Shown one piece after another: positions 48,262 through 58,998 of a stretch of DNA of 64,000 bases (position 1 is the first letter of the stretch; each line of letters opens with the position of its first letter). Below the pieces are notes generated by a model. It saw nothing but the letters and a program-made list of their open reading frames with translations. It made no database searches and had not been told where the DNA came from. This stretch comes from Hysterangium stoloniferum. Lineage: Eukaryota; Basidiomycota; Agaricomycetes; Hysterangiales; Hysterangiaceae. The DNA is taken from NCBI GenBank assembly GCA_015178975.1, contig WHVD01000067.1:405571-469570 (forward strand), in the 5' to 3' direction. The position numbers were made by a program, and so were the translations under genes.

Positions 48262-48998
48262 TGTTACGACCGTGTCACAACCCTATTGGTTCCCGAGGTT
48301 ATCGCCACTTATCAACAATTCAAGTTACTATTCAAGTCACCACATCGGAAACCATTGGCCCCCGAAGCTGATGTATGCTTTCGCCATGATCAAACTCCGT
48401 TTACGCCCACGTCAAACATACTCGTATTGTCTGGTTAAACTTTTGATACGTTCCTTTTATTATGTTGATCTGTTCTATCCTATGTTTCACATATGTCTAT
48501 CTATATTTGTAGTCCTCGAACTATTTCCTTTTACCGTAATTCCGCCCTCGGTTATAATCGGCCTCTGAACTAATCATAAACTTCCCGTTCCTAGTCAAGC
48601 TTATTGTTAATACCGTTTTCCGCCCTTCTCCCTGTTAGTATTTTCTAGACGCCTGTTACTTGTATATGAACCCGCTGTAGTTGTAGTTACTAGGCAATCA
48701 GAATATCGACTCAGAATACCCTCATACGTCTGTAACAGTCTCATACTAAGAATCCCCTCATCCGCCTTCACGTGCACTCGCCCACTCCCAGCCCCGACCC
48801 CTTGGCCCGACACTCGACTGGTTCTTCGGTCCCAATCGGTATCTCACCGAAAGGAACTCTTTAGGATCAGTCTTCGCCCGTCCGAAATTTAAGGACATCC
48901 TACAGATATTTGCAAGGGCGCAGCACATAAGCTGAAGCCAAGTCCTTCCGATTGGTCCCTGTCGGCCACCGACATTAGTCAGTTTTCAGTTCTTAACA
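48262..48998 (+). mobile_element. solo LTR of family A with perfect 5-bp target duplication
   Basis: 737 bp from TGTTACGACC to TTAACA, flanked by GCAGT on both sides (48257-48261, 48999-49003). No internal region remains, so it arose by recombination between two LTRs. It retains many CpG sites, unlike the copy at 40433-44072, and so is younger or less mutated. Confidence 0.93.
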
Positions 48999-51700
48999 GC
49001 AGTCTAGATTAGAGGTAAGATAAATGAACATTATAAGAAGATGGAGGACACCAATAACCAAATCTGCTTCAGCAGCATTATTGGCTATCTGCACATTGTG
49101 GATCTCCTCAAAGGTCTTTAAATCATCACTATAGTGCTCATACTTGAAGAATAAGGATGAATCCACATGTGAGCACATAAAATGGCCATGGCAAACATGA
49201 ATGGCTCGTTGAGTTTTGATCTTGCCAAGGGGGAAGACAACAGGGCCAGCTTCTTTGGTTCTGTTACGACCAGAAAACCTGCTGGACTCTGGGCACTAAC
49301 TTATATGCACCCGCACCCTACATGCACCAATTATCAGTTTACCGGAATACCCACCAGACTCTGACATCAGACCTGTCCATGCTCGACCTTCATCACTTCA
49401 TGTATCAGTCACTGGAATACCCACCAGAACCCATTCCTGTCTATCTCCAACCCTGTCCCACATACCACCTACTGGACTCCACTTGGAAAACCCAACAGCT
49501 CTCTAACTGAGCCCCATTCCCATTATGGTCAAATGACCTGTCACAATTTGGACTCCATTTCCACCCCATTCCCATTATGGTTTAATTCCCTGTCACGATT
49601 CGGACTCCACTCCGCTCCGTTCCGTTCCTGACACCAAATCTGGTGTTTACTTATCCTGTTTTATGTTTGCTAGTTTAGATTTCATTATTATTGGATTTGG
49701 TATGTTATACATTCCACAGTCTATATAGTCTGGCAGATGTTGTACATACAATCCAGTCAGAAAATCAGCTTAGATTCTCCCCAGCAATCTCAGTATATTT
49801 TCTGCTCTATTCTTCTCTTTGAAACACACCACTCTTACTCATTGGAGCCCACAGGCTCCAACCCTTCTGTCACTTGACCTCTGACTTGTCACTGCCCAAC
49901 CTCTCGACCTCCAACTACTCCCGGACTTCTCGGGATTCCCATCCACCTGCCTGAAATTGGACGACACAATCCTGCAAGGGCACAGCCTATAAGCTGAAGC
50001 CAAGTCCTACCAGCTTTCCTGTGGGTTTCTCCGGAAACCCTTCAATAAGCTCTGCATGCAACTTAACAGGTTTGACCACTTCCATCACCCCAACCATCAA
50101 CACACTCATATATAAATAAGAATAAGAACATATTAAAATCAAGAATGAGAATGAACATACCTTGTTCTTAATAATAGCTGCCATGGAGAGTGGATTACCA
50201 TTGGAATCAATAAATTTGAAGGCACTGTTGGTCAGATCAAGAATATATCCTACAGATTCACCTTCTATAGGAATTGGCCAGGTCATAGGAATTTCTGTCA
50301 GTTCAACCAGTTGCTTGACCCAATGTTGGTGTGTGATCTGTATCCAGCCAGCATCAGTCATCACTTGATGTTTGGAACACTGGGCATGTTTTTTGGCTGG
50401 TGCCCCAGTAGATTTATCTAATGAATATTAGCAAAAATAGAGCTGACTGAGGGGAGTATACATAAAGCTTACTTGGGGTCACCCAGGTGATTGGAGTAGA
50501 ATATTCAGAAGATTTAGATACTCTCCACAGTTGTTTATCTCATGAAAATTAGCAAAGAAAAACATCCAGAGAGAATATAAAACTTACTGGCTATCACAAG
50601 TGAATGCTCAGAAGATGTTGATAATCCCCACTGTCATTTATACTGTCTCAATGGTAGCACACTTGCAGGTGTTTATTAGGGGACAATCTCAAGTTTTCCA
50701 AATTCATTCCTGACCTTCCTTAATATAGTCTCATAAGTCAAGGGTGAGAGTACCTTGTCTTTATCACATTTTCAAACTCCACTGCACCTTTAGTTAGTCA
50801 CTTGCTAGCCAAGGATTCCTTAGACTTTTCTCTTCAGATTCCCTCTGCTAGGTAAGTAATACTGTACACTGTATGTATATAATAGATAGGTATAAAGCTT
50901 ACTTTGGATTCCCTCTGCTAGTGCCCCAACTCAGTCATAGTGCAAGTCAGTGTGGTCTAGAGAGTTGCCCTTACAGTGTTGAAGACTTGATGATCTGTGG
51001 AGTACACCATGTGGGAACCTGGTGTTATAATCTGCTAGCCTGGGAATCACAGTACGAGGACTCTCTACTGTTGGAGTGTAGCCACTTAAGAGTAGAGCGG
51101 GTAGATGCTAAGCCGGTGATATTGCTAGGCTTTCTGATGAGGGATCTACTCCTCATCTGAACTAACTATATACTAGTATACATGGTCTGTGCACTGGTCT
51201 GTGCATGATGGCGTGCTACGGATCTAGTGAACTCTAACTAAATATATCAATCACATGTGTGAACTGGCCAGAACCTATACAGTCACAAGACGAGATATGA
51301 GATTATGATTAATCACGTTATCATATTCTAACACCTGGAGCCATTCAACTATGAAATTCTGGAAATTTTCAGCATTCACCCAATTTATAGCATTCTTGAT
51401 GGAAAGAAAGTCACCAGATACATCAATAATATCAGTAGAGAAGTACTGAAAGAATTAACAGTCAATTTAGCTGTTGTCCACACTGCATGAATATTCATAC
51501 ACTCACTTTTGTCCAATAGGCTCTGATAATGTCATCTCCCACCACTTTGAGAAGGCTTGGCAGGTTGATTGAGCTGTAGGACATTGGTTGAGAATGGAAG
51601 CAGGAAGCAGGAAGAAGAGGGTGACACATCCTGACTGTGATGTTACACATTGTGTCACATGGGTCACACAGTTGTTGTGAGCGCTCACTCATGGGTTAAC
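48999..51700 (-). pseudogene. fragmented unrecognised gene (or transposon gene) broken by LTR-B copy 2
   Basis: Exon-like blocks read leftwards: about 51690-51510 (INLPSLLKVVGDDIIRAYWT), about 51447-51337 (YFSTDIIDVSGDFLSIKNAI, ending before GTGTTAG), about 50420-50165 (GWIQITHQHWVKQLVELTEI, IEGESVGYILDLTNSAFKF), 50080-50041 (VKPVKLHAELIE), and, beyond the LTR, about 49260-49000 (YEHYSDDLKTFEEIHNVQIA). LTR-B interrupts the frame. I do not recognise the family. It could be a host gene or the gene of an unclassified transposon. Confidence 0.4.
49262..50040 (+). mobile_element. LTR of family B, copy 2, about 779 bp, right end missing
   Basis: Begins TGTTACGACCAGAAAACCTG. It matches copy 1 up to CCGGAAACCC at 50040 and lacks the last 20-odd bases including TAACA. 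It carries the U5 motif TATAAGCTGAAGCCAAGTCC near 49988. Confidence 0.82.
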
Positions 51701-51762
51701 AGATCAGTTATCCATTATCCATGTGGGTGAATGTGGGTGGTCACGTGCATGTACAATTTTTT

Positions 51763-52165
51763 TTTTTTAATACATTTATATACCGCATTGCATAACTAAG
51801 ATACATAGCGGTTGGGGAGAGAACTACCCTAGCGGTCAGTGGAGAAAAGGTGGGATGTGAATGCAGCGGGTTGGGATACGTGGGAGGGTCTAATGCAGGG
51901 TGGGGGTGATTAGGTCTTCTGGAAAGCGTCTGAGGTGGCGATGAACTTGGCTAAGGCTTCAAGGCCCTTGTGTGTGCTGAGGATGATGGGGAGTGACAAG
52001 TCTTGAGCAGTGTTCAGTCGATTGGTACCACTCGGCATGTCGGTGGTCAGAATCTGGACATTCACAAGTGATCACTTTGGAAGAGCTGCCAGACATGTGT
52101 CCCCCAGACTCTCCTGCAAAATGAGGGGGCCAATATTTACCGTGATGTATGGCCTTAGTTGGCAT
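51763..52165 (-). mobile_element. 3' end of a LINE-like (non-LTR) retrotransposon, 5' truncated
   Basis: A leftward frame from about 52165 to 51919 ends in ALAKFIATSDAFQKT and has a Cys/His-containing stretch (ITCECPDSDHRHAEWY). It is followed by about 140 bases of 3' UTR and then a run of A on the minus strand (T run at 51763-51777). This resembles the C-terminus of fungal LINE ORF2 followed by a poly(A) tail. Assignment is tentative because only about 80 residues remain. Confidence 0.45.
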
Positions 52166-52333
52166 AATGCATAATGCACACTTCAGATATCGACTAATAG
52201 CACTTGTCCAATGCTGAGTTGATGAAAATGGGCAACATTGGTTTACAAACGTGCTACAGGAAGGTCGACAAGCGATGTATCCCCTTTAACAACAGCACCA
52301 TTATCGAGGCCGTTCTCCTTCTCCATTGAGGAT

Positions 52334-52655
52334 CTCGTACATCTTTACTGCTGGCCCCAACTTCAAACAGGTAATGTCCTGTGTCATATTTCATTCTGTC
52401 CAGTGCTGAAACACACCCTTATCTTCCCACTAGGTCTCAAACTTCCTCTAGCCTTCCAAACCATCCTACCCACCAATGGCTATTGCGTCACAAGTCGTAC
52501 ATCTTTACTATTGGCCCCAACTTCAACCAGGTAATGCCCTTTGTAACATCTCATTCTGTTCAGTGCTGAGACAATCCTTTCCTTTGCGCTAGGCCTCAAA
52601 CTTCCTCTAGCCTTTCAAACGATCCTACCCACCAATGGCTATCGCGTTGTAAGTT
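52334..52655 (+). repeat. two tandem 161-bp exon-intron-exon units
   Basis: Units at about 52334-52494 and 52495-52655. Each holds an exon-like part (ACATCTTTACTGCTGGCCCC), a GTAATG donor, about 60 bases ending CACTAG or CGCTAG, and a second exon-like part (CTCAAACTTCCTCTAGCC). A third copy lies at 54056-54213. Confidence 0.8.
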
Positions 52656-53498
52656 TGTTACTAGGAAAAGACCTAATAACCTGCGTGCAACGGTCAAGTC
52701 TTTATGACGGTCACTAACACAGTCGTTCTTGAAACCAGTCTATAACCAAACACACTCGGAGCGAGAGGCTAGAGATCGGACCTTGGATGACATAAACGAA
52801 GATGATATCAAAAGGCTGATGTAAGCCTAATGTCGAGGAGTGTAGAACTTCAACAATAAGAGACACTATAGTATCCTTTACTGGTCGTAGGAGTGAGACT
52901 GAGAGTAAGACTTAAGAGATTGTCCTTAAGAATGAGCTTTGAAATGAGATACAATGAAATTGCTTGTTCAATAGTGGGCAAAAGAGAGGCCCTTATATAC
53001 ATGAGGAAGCACAGGTCAAAACAAACATCTAAAAACAATGACACAATAATGATGTGATATGGTGTGAGTCATCTCTGAGTCATCACAATAGGAGTGTTAG
53101 TAAAAGCTGTGAACAATAATAGGGGGAGGCTGCGCTGAACAATAAGAGAATGACAAACAAAAGATGAGATCAGACATGTGATACGGATAAATGGGGAAAC
53201 ACAATAGAACAATAGGGGAAGTGAGCCAGACAATAGGGATGATGGAGTAATAGAAGTGATGGCTGATGAAACATCGATGATATGAGTCAGAAACACAAGA
53301 AACCCATGATAATGCGTCACCCTCAAATGCTATGCTTGATTTCAAAATCTTGACAATATTACCAATCGATGAACCGAGATTGGACGTATTGTGTTCCTAG
53401 TTTTGCAGTATAAGGAGGGGACACAATCAATCACCATTTTAGAACCAGGTGGTGAGTAGGCTCCACAACCATGCAAGGAACACGAAATGACGACGACC

Positions 53499-53912
53499 TC
53501 AACGAGGCTCTACTTGACTTCCCTCTGGAACTGGGGTCCTGAATAACTTGGGTCCTCTGTGATCTCCTATTGGAGTGAACATTGCCATGTAATAGATTCC
53601 CAATGATGGTGGGGAACAGTCCTGCTGGAACACTCGATCGAATCGATAGTGGAGGATTTCGGAGGAGCCATCATAGTGTTCTATATGAATGAAGACAGGA
53701 TCGTCTGGAGCATATAGGAGTCGAATACCTTGTCGACGGAGGAAACAATGGTATTTCTTGGAGGAGCATGAGTGGGCTGGTAGGGGCTTGGAAATGATGT
53801 CTGAGGATGAGGAGAAGCGAGATGTTATTGGCTGGAGTTCTATTTGGGAGTGAAGAGTCGGTTTTGAGTAGGAACTGAGGGTTACTTTGGAGGACGATGC
53901 AGTGTTGAACAT
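53499..53912 (-). CDS. unrecognised small protein, 137 aa
   Basis: Intact frame from an ATG at 53912 (MFNTASSSKVTLSSYSKPTL) to 53499. The first 60 residues are Ser-rich; the rest is mixed (GIRLLYAPDDPVFIHIEHYD, then GPKLFRTPVPEGSQVEP) and looks folded. A TATATATA box lies about 75 bases upstream (53985-53992). It is divergent from the copy 3 start at 54060. No family was recognised; it may belong to an unknown transposon. Confidence 0.45.
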   Translation of the reverse strand: MFNTASSSKVTLSSYSKPTLHSQIELQPITSRFSSSSDIISKPLPAHSCSSKKYHCFLRRQGIRLLYAPDDPVFIHIEHYDGSSEILHYRFDRVFQQDCSPPSLGIYYMAMFTPIGDHRGPKLFRTPVPEGSQVEPR

Positions 53913-54055
53913 GATGGAGTTTCGGTCGTCTGTTTGATGAAACTGATTTGGCTGTGTAGAAGTCGTCTTGAGTGCCAAAGTATATATAAGAATTTGTGCT
54001 GTGATGTGACTTGAAACTATAGCCTTATTAGTCTCTTTCCGATTGAACTCTCTAC

Positions 54056-54213
54056 AATGTCACAAGTCATACATCTTTACCATTGGCCGCAACTTCAACC
54101 AGGTAATGGCCTTTGTGACATCTCATTCTGTTCAGTGCTGAAACACATCCTTTCCTTTGCACTAGACCTCAAACTTCCTCTAGCCTTTCAAACCATCTAA
54201 CCCACCAATGGCT
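54056..54213 (+). repeat. third copy of the 161-bp exon-intron-exon unit, with an ATG
   Basis: Here the unit starts with an ATG at 54060 and codes MSQVIHLYHWPQLQP before the GTAATG donor. After the CACTAG acceptor it continues DLKLPLAFQTI and then a stop. It appears to be the 5' end of the same gene type, cut near 54216 by AT-rich sequence. Confidence 0.55.
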
Positions 54214-54216
54214 GTT

Positions 54217-55354
54217 GTGATGTATTAGCCTTATTTTAATACTATTTTCCGAAAAAGGAGTCCAATGCTCTATCAAAATGTGCAAATACTCAATTCACTG
54301 CAAGGTAAAATAATTTAAGTATTTGATATTAATCAGTGGCAGCCTAAATAGACTTAGAACCCCTGAAGTCAAGAGTTTACTTGAATATATGCACCCTACT
54401 TCGCAAAGAAGGTTTTGAGAGCTGCTTGTGCAAGCTTGTTCTTTTTCTGTAAAAACACTACTAAAATATGAATAACAATTCACTGATTCCGAAACTAGAT
54501 TCGACTTCGATTCTAGCTAGTTTATATATATTTTATACTATTTATCAAACAGTAAAAATATTTATAAACAGGTCAAAAGATTAGATATAGAATAAAACAC
54601 TATTTGGCTAATATATGCTTTATTTACACTAACCTACAGGGTCTACTGTGATACTAACTTATCAGGATCTTAATGTAGTCTTAAGGATTCTGCAAGAATA
54701 TTCTCAGTATTTGTTTATGCCAAAAACCGGGTAGAAATTAGAATATATGTATTTCTAATCTCAATATAACCTAAAATATTTATTACTTTAACTGATAACC
54801 AACAACTCAACTAGAGGTGGATTAGTAATAAAGGATAGCCAGCTACTCAACTAAGAGGTGGCAAAAGAGGAACAAGTTGTTTGTCAGAAGCTCAACTAGA
54901 GGTGACAAGGGGGTAGGATTATTACCAGAAGCTCAACTAGAGGTGGCAAAGGGATCCTGAGATAGCTTAGGTCAGCAGCTCAACTAGAGGTGACTAAGTG
55001 TTTGTATATATTTATCCAACAGCCCAACTAGGGGTGGAATATTACTGCTGATGCAGTGGCACACTGATGTGGTGTAGTAAATGGGTTAAAATAAGTTATA
55101 TTTCAGTGGTGGAGCAGAGCTCCTTATATACAGTAAAATCTGAGACATGGGAGAATGTTCTAGCTACTTGTTTTACCTATTTTTAGCTATTTTACCTGGA
55201 ATCTGCTGGAATATTCCAGGAGTTTCTGCTACTTTCCATTGTAGCATATATGCTGATGTAATGTTCTCGCGCGTCGCGAAGTTGCTGATTTCGTGCGCGC
55301 GCTGATTACATAATTTTCCCGCGCGTGTCGCGTTTGTGACAAGTCGTCGCATTT
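54217..55354. other. AT-rich block with degenerate direct repeats at 54803-55045
   Basis: Six spaced copies of a core close to CTCAACTAGAGGTG occur every 40-50 bases (near 54805, 54852, 54892, 54930, 54980 and 55022). A TATA-like CTTATATACA lies at about 55123. The block may be part of a solo LTR or another element; no coding frame was recognised. Confidence 0.45.
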
Positions 55355-55509
55355 TGTGACGACGGTCACTTGTTGTGACGACAGTCACCGTTGTGACGAC
55401 AGTCACCGTTGTGACGACAGTCACCGTTGTGACGACAGTCACCGTTGTGACGACAGTCACCGTTGTGACGACAGTCACTTGTTGTGACGAATGTCACCGT
55501 TGTGACGAA
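55355..55509. repeat. 18-bp minisatellite of short palindromes
   Basis: Unit GTGACGACAGTCACCGTT is repeated about eight times from 55375, with degenerate units at both ends. Each unit contains the inverted pair GTGAC/GTCAC, so single strands could form a chain of small hairpins. There are no unique spacers, so it is not CRISPR. Confidence 0.92.
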
Positions 55510-56116
55510 TATTCCCGCGCGTTGTGCAATAAGCGCCAGACCGGTTTTATATTATTATATAATTATTATATTTACTTTTAATTAGTTATAAATATAATAT
55601 TTTATTATAATAATATAAAAATATATATATTTCACCTTGATAATGCGCGAGTATTTCAAATCGCGTTTTGTCAGCGTCGGAGTTTGAAATATCATGTGAA
55701 TGTCACATGATTACTCGCGCGTTGTGAATAAGCGCTGAGTCGCCGACATATTAATCAAAAAAGAATAAAAAGTAGAAATTCAATTACTTGCTCAATTTAT
55801 TAGATAAAAATACAAAATAAATTGTATAAATTCAGGATAAATCAAACAAATATTGTACAATTTAATCGTCGCAATATAATTACATTTGAATATTTGTTTT
55901 CGCAATTTGTTAGGGGAAATTGTTTAAAAAATTGGAAAAAACTTAGAAATACATAACAGCTGTCGTATCGCAAGTTCATCAGATAGGTGAGCTGAACATA
56001 CACCCTTCACAATGTGGAAGGACATATAAAACTTATCACATCTCCAGTGCACATCGAAATGCGTGAACCTCAGCCGGCCACCTTGTGTGCAATATAACTG
56101 TCACGAATCGATTATT

Positions 56117-56530
56117 CTTCAATAAAGTTGAATAATATTCTATTAACCAAACTCGAAAGCCTCGTTCGATGAAGTATATATTCGCCCTGTCGATGAAATA
56201 AGAGGCTATTACCAGTCGCGAGAACTCACAGAAGTATTTGTCGAAGAAGTTACGACAAGATAGATTACTAATACCACTAATATACAGATATTTCAACTGA
56301 CTTCCCTTGCTCCTTTCGTAGCCCTTTTATGCTTTTCGTCATATCATTATGACTATGTTATGAACTAATTATGAAATCATATATGACGTCGAAATGAGAC
56401 ATATTGAAAGAGATTCAATGGTATCGAATAATGTTCGGTTTTGTCGAGTTGAATTCAATAGGTCGAAGAGTTGTCGAAAGTTACCTTTGAATGTTTGTGA
56501 CAATATGTGACATGTGACGGTTGTGACAAT
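56117..56530. repeat. dispersed repeat, second copy (related to 44348-44836)
   Basis: Aligned by eye with the left copy over about 400 bases. It keeps CG at many places where the other copy has TG or CA. The element class is unknown; it may be part of an LTR reading leftwards from about 56530. Confidence 0.6.
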
Positions 56531-56581
56531 AATCCTTACCACCAGAGATGCATGTACTACATATCCTTTCATCCTTTGTTT

Positions 56582-56627
56582 CTGTTGGAAACCACTAAGC
56601 CAACGTTGGCTTAGTGGTTTCCAACAG
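56582..56627. repeat. perfect 46-bp palindrome
   Basis: Left half CTGTTGGAAACCACTAAGCC plus AAC; the right half is its exact reverse complement, with the centre at 56604/56605 and no spacer. Confidence 0.95.
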
Positions 56628-56938
56628 TTTCCACCATCGTTAGTGCCAGCACTGATGCAATTTGGAAAGTCTGGGATCAGGACACATGACGGACAGTTGG
56701 GATGAGCATTGCAAGGACACAAAATGGATTATGGATTTGGGGCTGGCTTGGGGAGATATATTATTGCTATGTTTGTTGCAAAGTGTTGGTTACTGATTGA
56801 GGTTATGGGTAGCCCTGTATTTGCAAACCTTGTCATAAAATCATAAAATGTTGAGAATGATTATCAAAATTTGCAATCTCATGAGAACAAGAACCATTCA
56901 AAAGGACTAGCGTGATAATCTAAATGTATTCTTTCATA

Positions 56939-57508
56939 TCATTTCTTCTCCCAGCATTGCGTCCCCTGGCACCATCTACGTTCAGTTCCTTCACTGTGGT
57001 TCCTTTGCTGTGGTTCCTTCACTGCAGTTCCTTTGCGGCAGTTTTCTGAAAGATGGGGTGGTACTGGATGATATGGTGAAACATCAGGGTATGGTATGGA
57101 ATGGTGTTGGGGCAAGAGGTTGTGGATCTGTTCGGGATAAAGCAGACTGGAACCTGCATTATGGCATTGCTTTGATGACACAATGCAGGAGGAGTTGTCG
57201 CTGAATGCTGGGGATGGATACTGTGGGGGGTGTAGGATGTAAGTATTGGATGGCTTTGTTGGATCGAAGAGTTCATTGGGATGGCTCAGTGATGGTCTGA
57301 ATACAGTGCCAGAACTTCTGCTTTGTAGTTTAGGCAGTCTGGAATAATTATCACGTAGCTCCATCTCTGTTTTGCACAACCTTTTTGAGGCCCTTTGTAC
57401 ATCTCCCCCAGACTGTAAAGTAGGTGTTGACATTTGGAGCTCCACAGAAGCTTGCAATGCAATGGCACAATCATAAGTACTTCGCAATTCTACATCTTGT
57501 GCAGTCAC
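56939..57508 (-). CDS. unrecognised coding exon, probably 3' part of a gene broken by LTR-B copy 3
   Basis: Open frame of about 190 codons reading leftwards. It begins after an acceptor-like AAACACAG at about 57509 (TAQDVELRSTYDCAIALQAS) and continues through Pro/His/Ser-rich sequence to a stop at 56939. A GTAAGT donor at about 57583 belongs to the preceding exon, which is cut at once by the end of LTR-B copy 3. No family was recognised. Confidence 0.4.
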   Translation of the reverse strand: MTAQDVELRSTYDCAIALQASVELQMSTPTLQSGGDVQRASKRLCKTEMELRDNYSRLPKLQSRSSGTVFRPSLSHPNELFDPTKPSNTYILHPPQYPSPAFSDNSSCIVSSKQCHNAGSSLLYPEQIHNLLPQHHSIPYPDVSPYHPVPPHLSENCRKGTAVKEPQQRNHSEGTERRWCQGTQCWEKK

Positions 57509-57588
57509 TGTGTTTCTAAATGGCAGCTATAATTAGGGTATTATATTAGAATACATATTCTAGTTTTTATATGGATACTTACCACTTC

Positions 57589-58378
57589 TGTTAGGATACA
57601 CACACAGGCCGGGTTTCCGGAGAAACCCGTGGGATATCCGGTAGGACTTGGCTTCAGCTTATAGGCTGCGCCCTCGCTAGATCGTGTTGTCCAATTTCAA
57701 ATGGACAGACGGGGATCCCGGGGAATCCGGGCAGGGTTCGTGGGTCGTAGATCGTAAGTCGGGGGTCGTGGGTCGTAAGTCGGAGGTCGTGGGTCATGAG
57801 TCGAGTTGGTTGAGAGAGATAGATGCGCCGGAGCCCGTGGGCTCCGACTAGTGCGAGCGATGTGAATTGAGTAAGGTTTTAGAGCGGAAAATATTATTAG
57901 ATTACTGGGGGGAATCTAAGCTAATTTTCTGACTGGATTGTATGTACAACATCTGCCAGTTTATATAGACCGTGGAATGCATGACATACCAAATCCAGTA
58001 ATAACGAAACGAAAACTAACAAAACATGAAACGGGAATAGTAAACACCAAATTGGTGTTAGGAACGGAATGGAGCGGAGCGGAGTCCGAATCGTGACAAA
58101 GCATAACCCATAACGGGAAACGGAGTGGGAGCGGAGTCCTAAATCGTGACAGGTCATTTGACTAAAACGGGAACGGGGCTCGATTAGAGTGGTGACGGGA
58201 TTCTAAGCGGGGACCGGTGACTGATGCGTGGGACGAAGACGGACATAGACAGAAATGGAGTCCGGGGGAAGTCCGGTGACTGATATGTGTCGTAATGAGG
58301 TCGAACGTAATGAGTCTTGACGTAACGGAGTCTGGGTGGGAAATCCTATAAACAGACGATTGGTGCTTGTAGTGCGTG
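57589..58378 (-). mobile_element. LTR of family B, copy 3, minus orientation, truncated by the chromovirus
   Basis: The right end (TAACA in minus sense) is at 57589. It contains the U5 motif (TATAAGCTGAAGCCAAGTCC, minus sense, near 57645-57665) and a TATATAAA-like box. Its start is missing: the sequence passes directly into the LTR of the chromovirus at 58379, which inserted into it. It keeps more CpG than copies 1 and 2. Confidence 0.85.
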
Positions 58379-58964
58379 TGTTACAACCTGTTCCCGGATG
58401 TTTCAATATCCGACTTCTGGTCTCCCACTCCCGACTTCCGATCCCCGACTTCCAACTTTTGACCTCCGACTACGGAACATCATAGTTACCGTATCATCCG
58501 CATCCTTCCCTTGTTCCGCATTTGGTAATTTGTCCGTTGACAAGTATTCACTCGTTTGTTTGTTATATTCCTGTTACGGAATATTACCTTCCTAATATGT
58601 CTTATTGTATTTCCGTTTTAAGAACACTTCCGTTTCTGTCTTATTATGGTCTTAGTTTGTAGTACAATAACGAGCAGACTTATATTAGTTTCCGTGAATT
58701 TGTACTTTACCTTAGATCTGATATTGACTTAGTTTCTTATTCCTTCTCCCGTCTTTCTGTACGCTCGATATTCGGAACTCTTCGGAACTCTGAATATCCG
58801 TAACTCCCATCATAAGTCTCACCTCCAAAATTAAGGACATTGAGCGTTTGCGTAGAGGTGCAGCACATAAGCTGAAGCCGACGTCCTGACCCTATCTAGT
58901 AGTTCCCGACTTCCCGGTGACTTCCCAATAGTTCTGGAATAAGTTCCCGACATGGCACTTAACA
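58379..58964 (+). mobile_element. 5' LTR of the chromovirus, 586 bp
   Basis: Begins TGTTACAACC and ends TTAACA. The left flank GCGTG should be the target duplication. It contains the U5 motif CATAAGCTGAAGCC near 58866. The internal sequence after it (GTATATCAGATC) resembles a mutated primer site. Confidence 0.85.
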
Positions 58965-58998
58965 GTATATCAGATCTCAACTCTGCGACTCGCTCATC

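Noticed and set aside
50873-51160. 95-codon plus-strand frame
   Set aside because: It crosses splice-like and AT-rich sequence, shows no family pattern and has no promoter or partner exon.
55355-55509. CRISPR-like array
   Set aside because: The units are contiguous with no unique spacers and the sequence is eukaryotic; this is a minisatellite.
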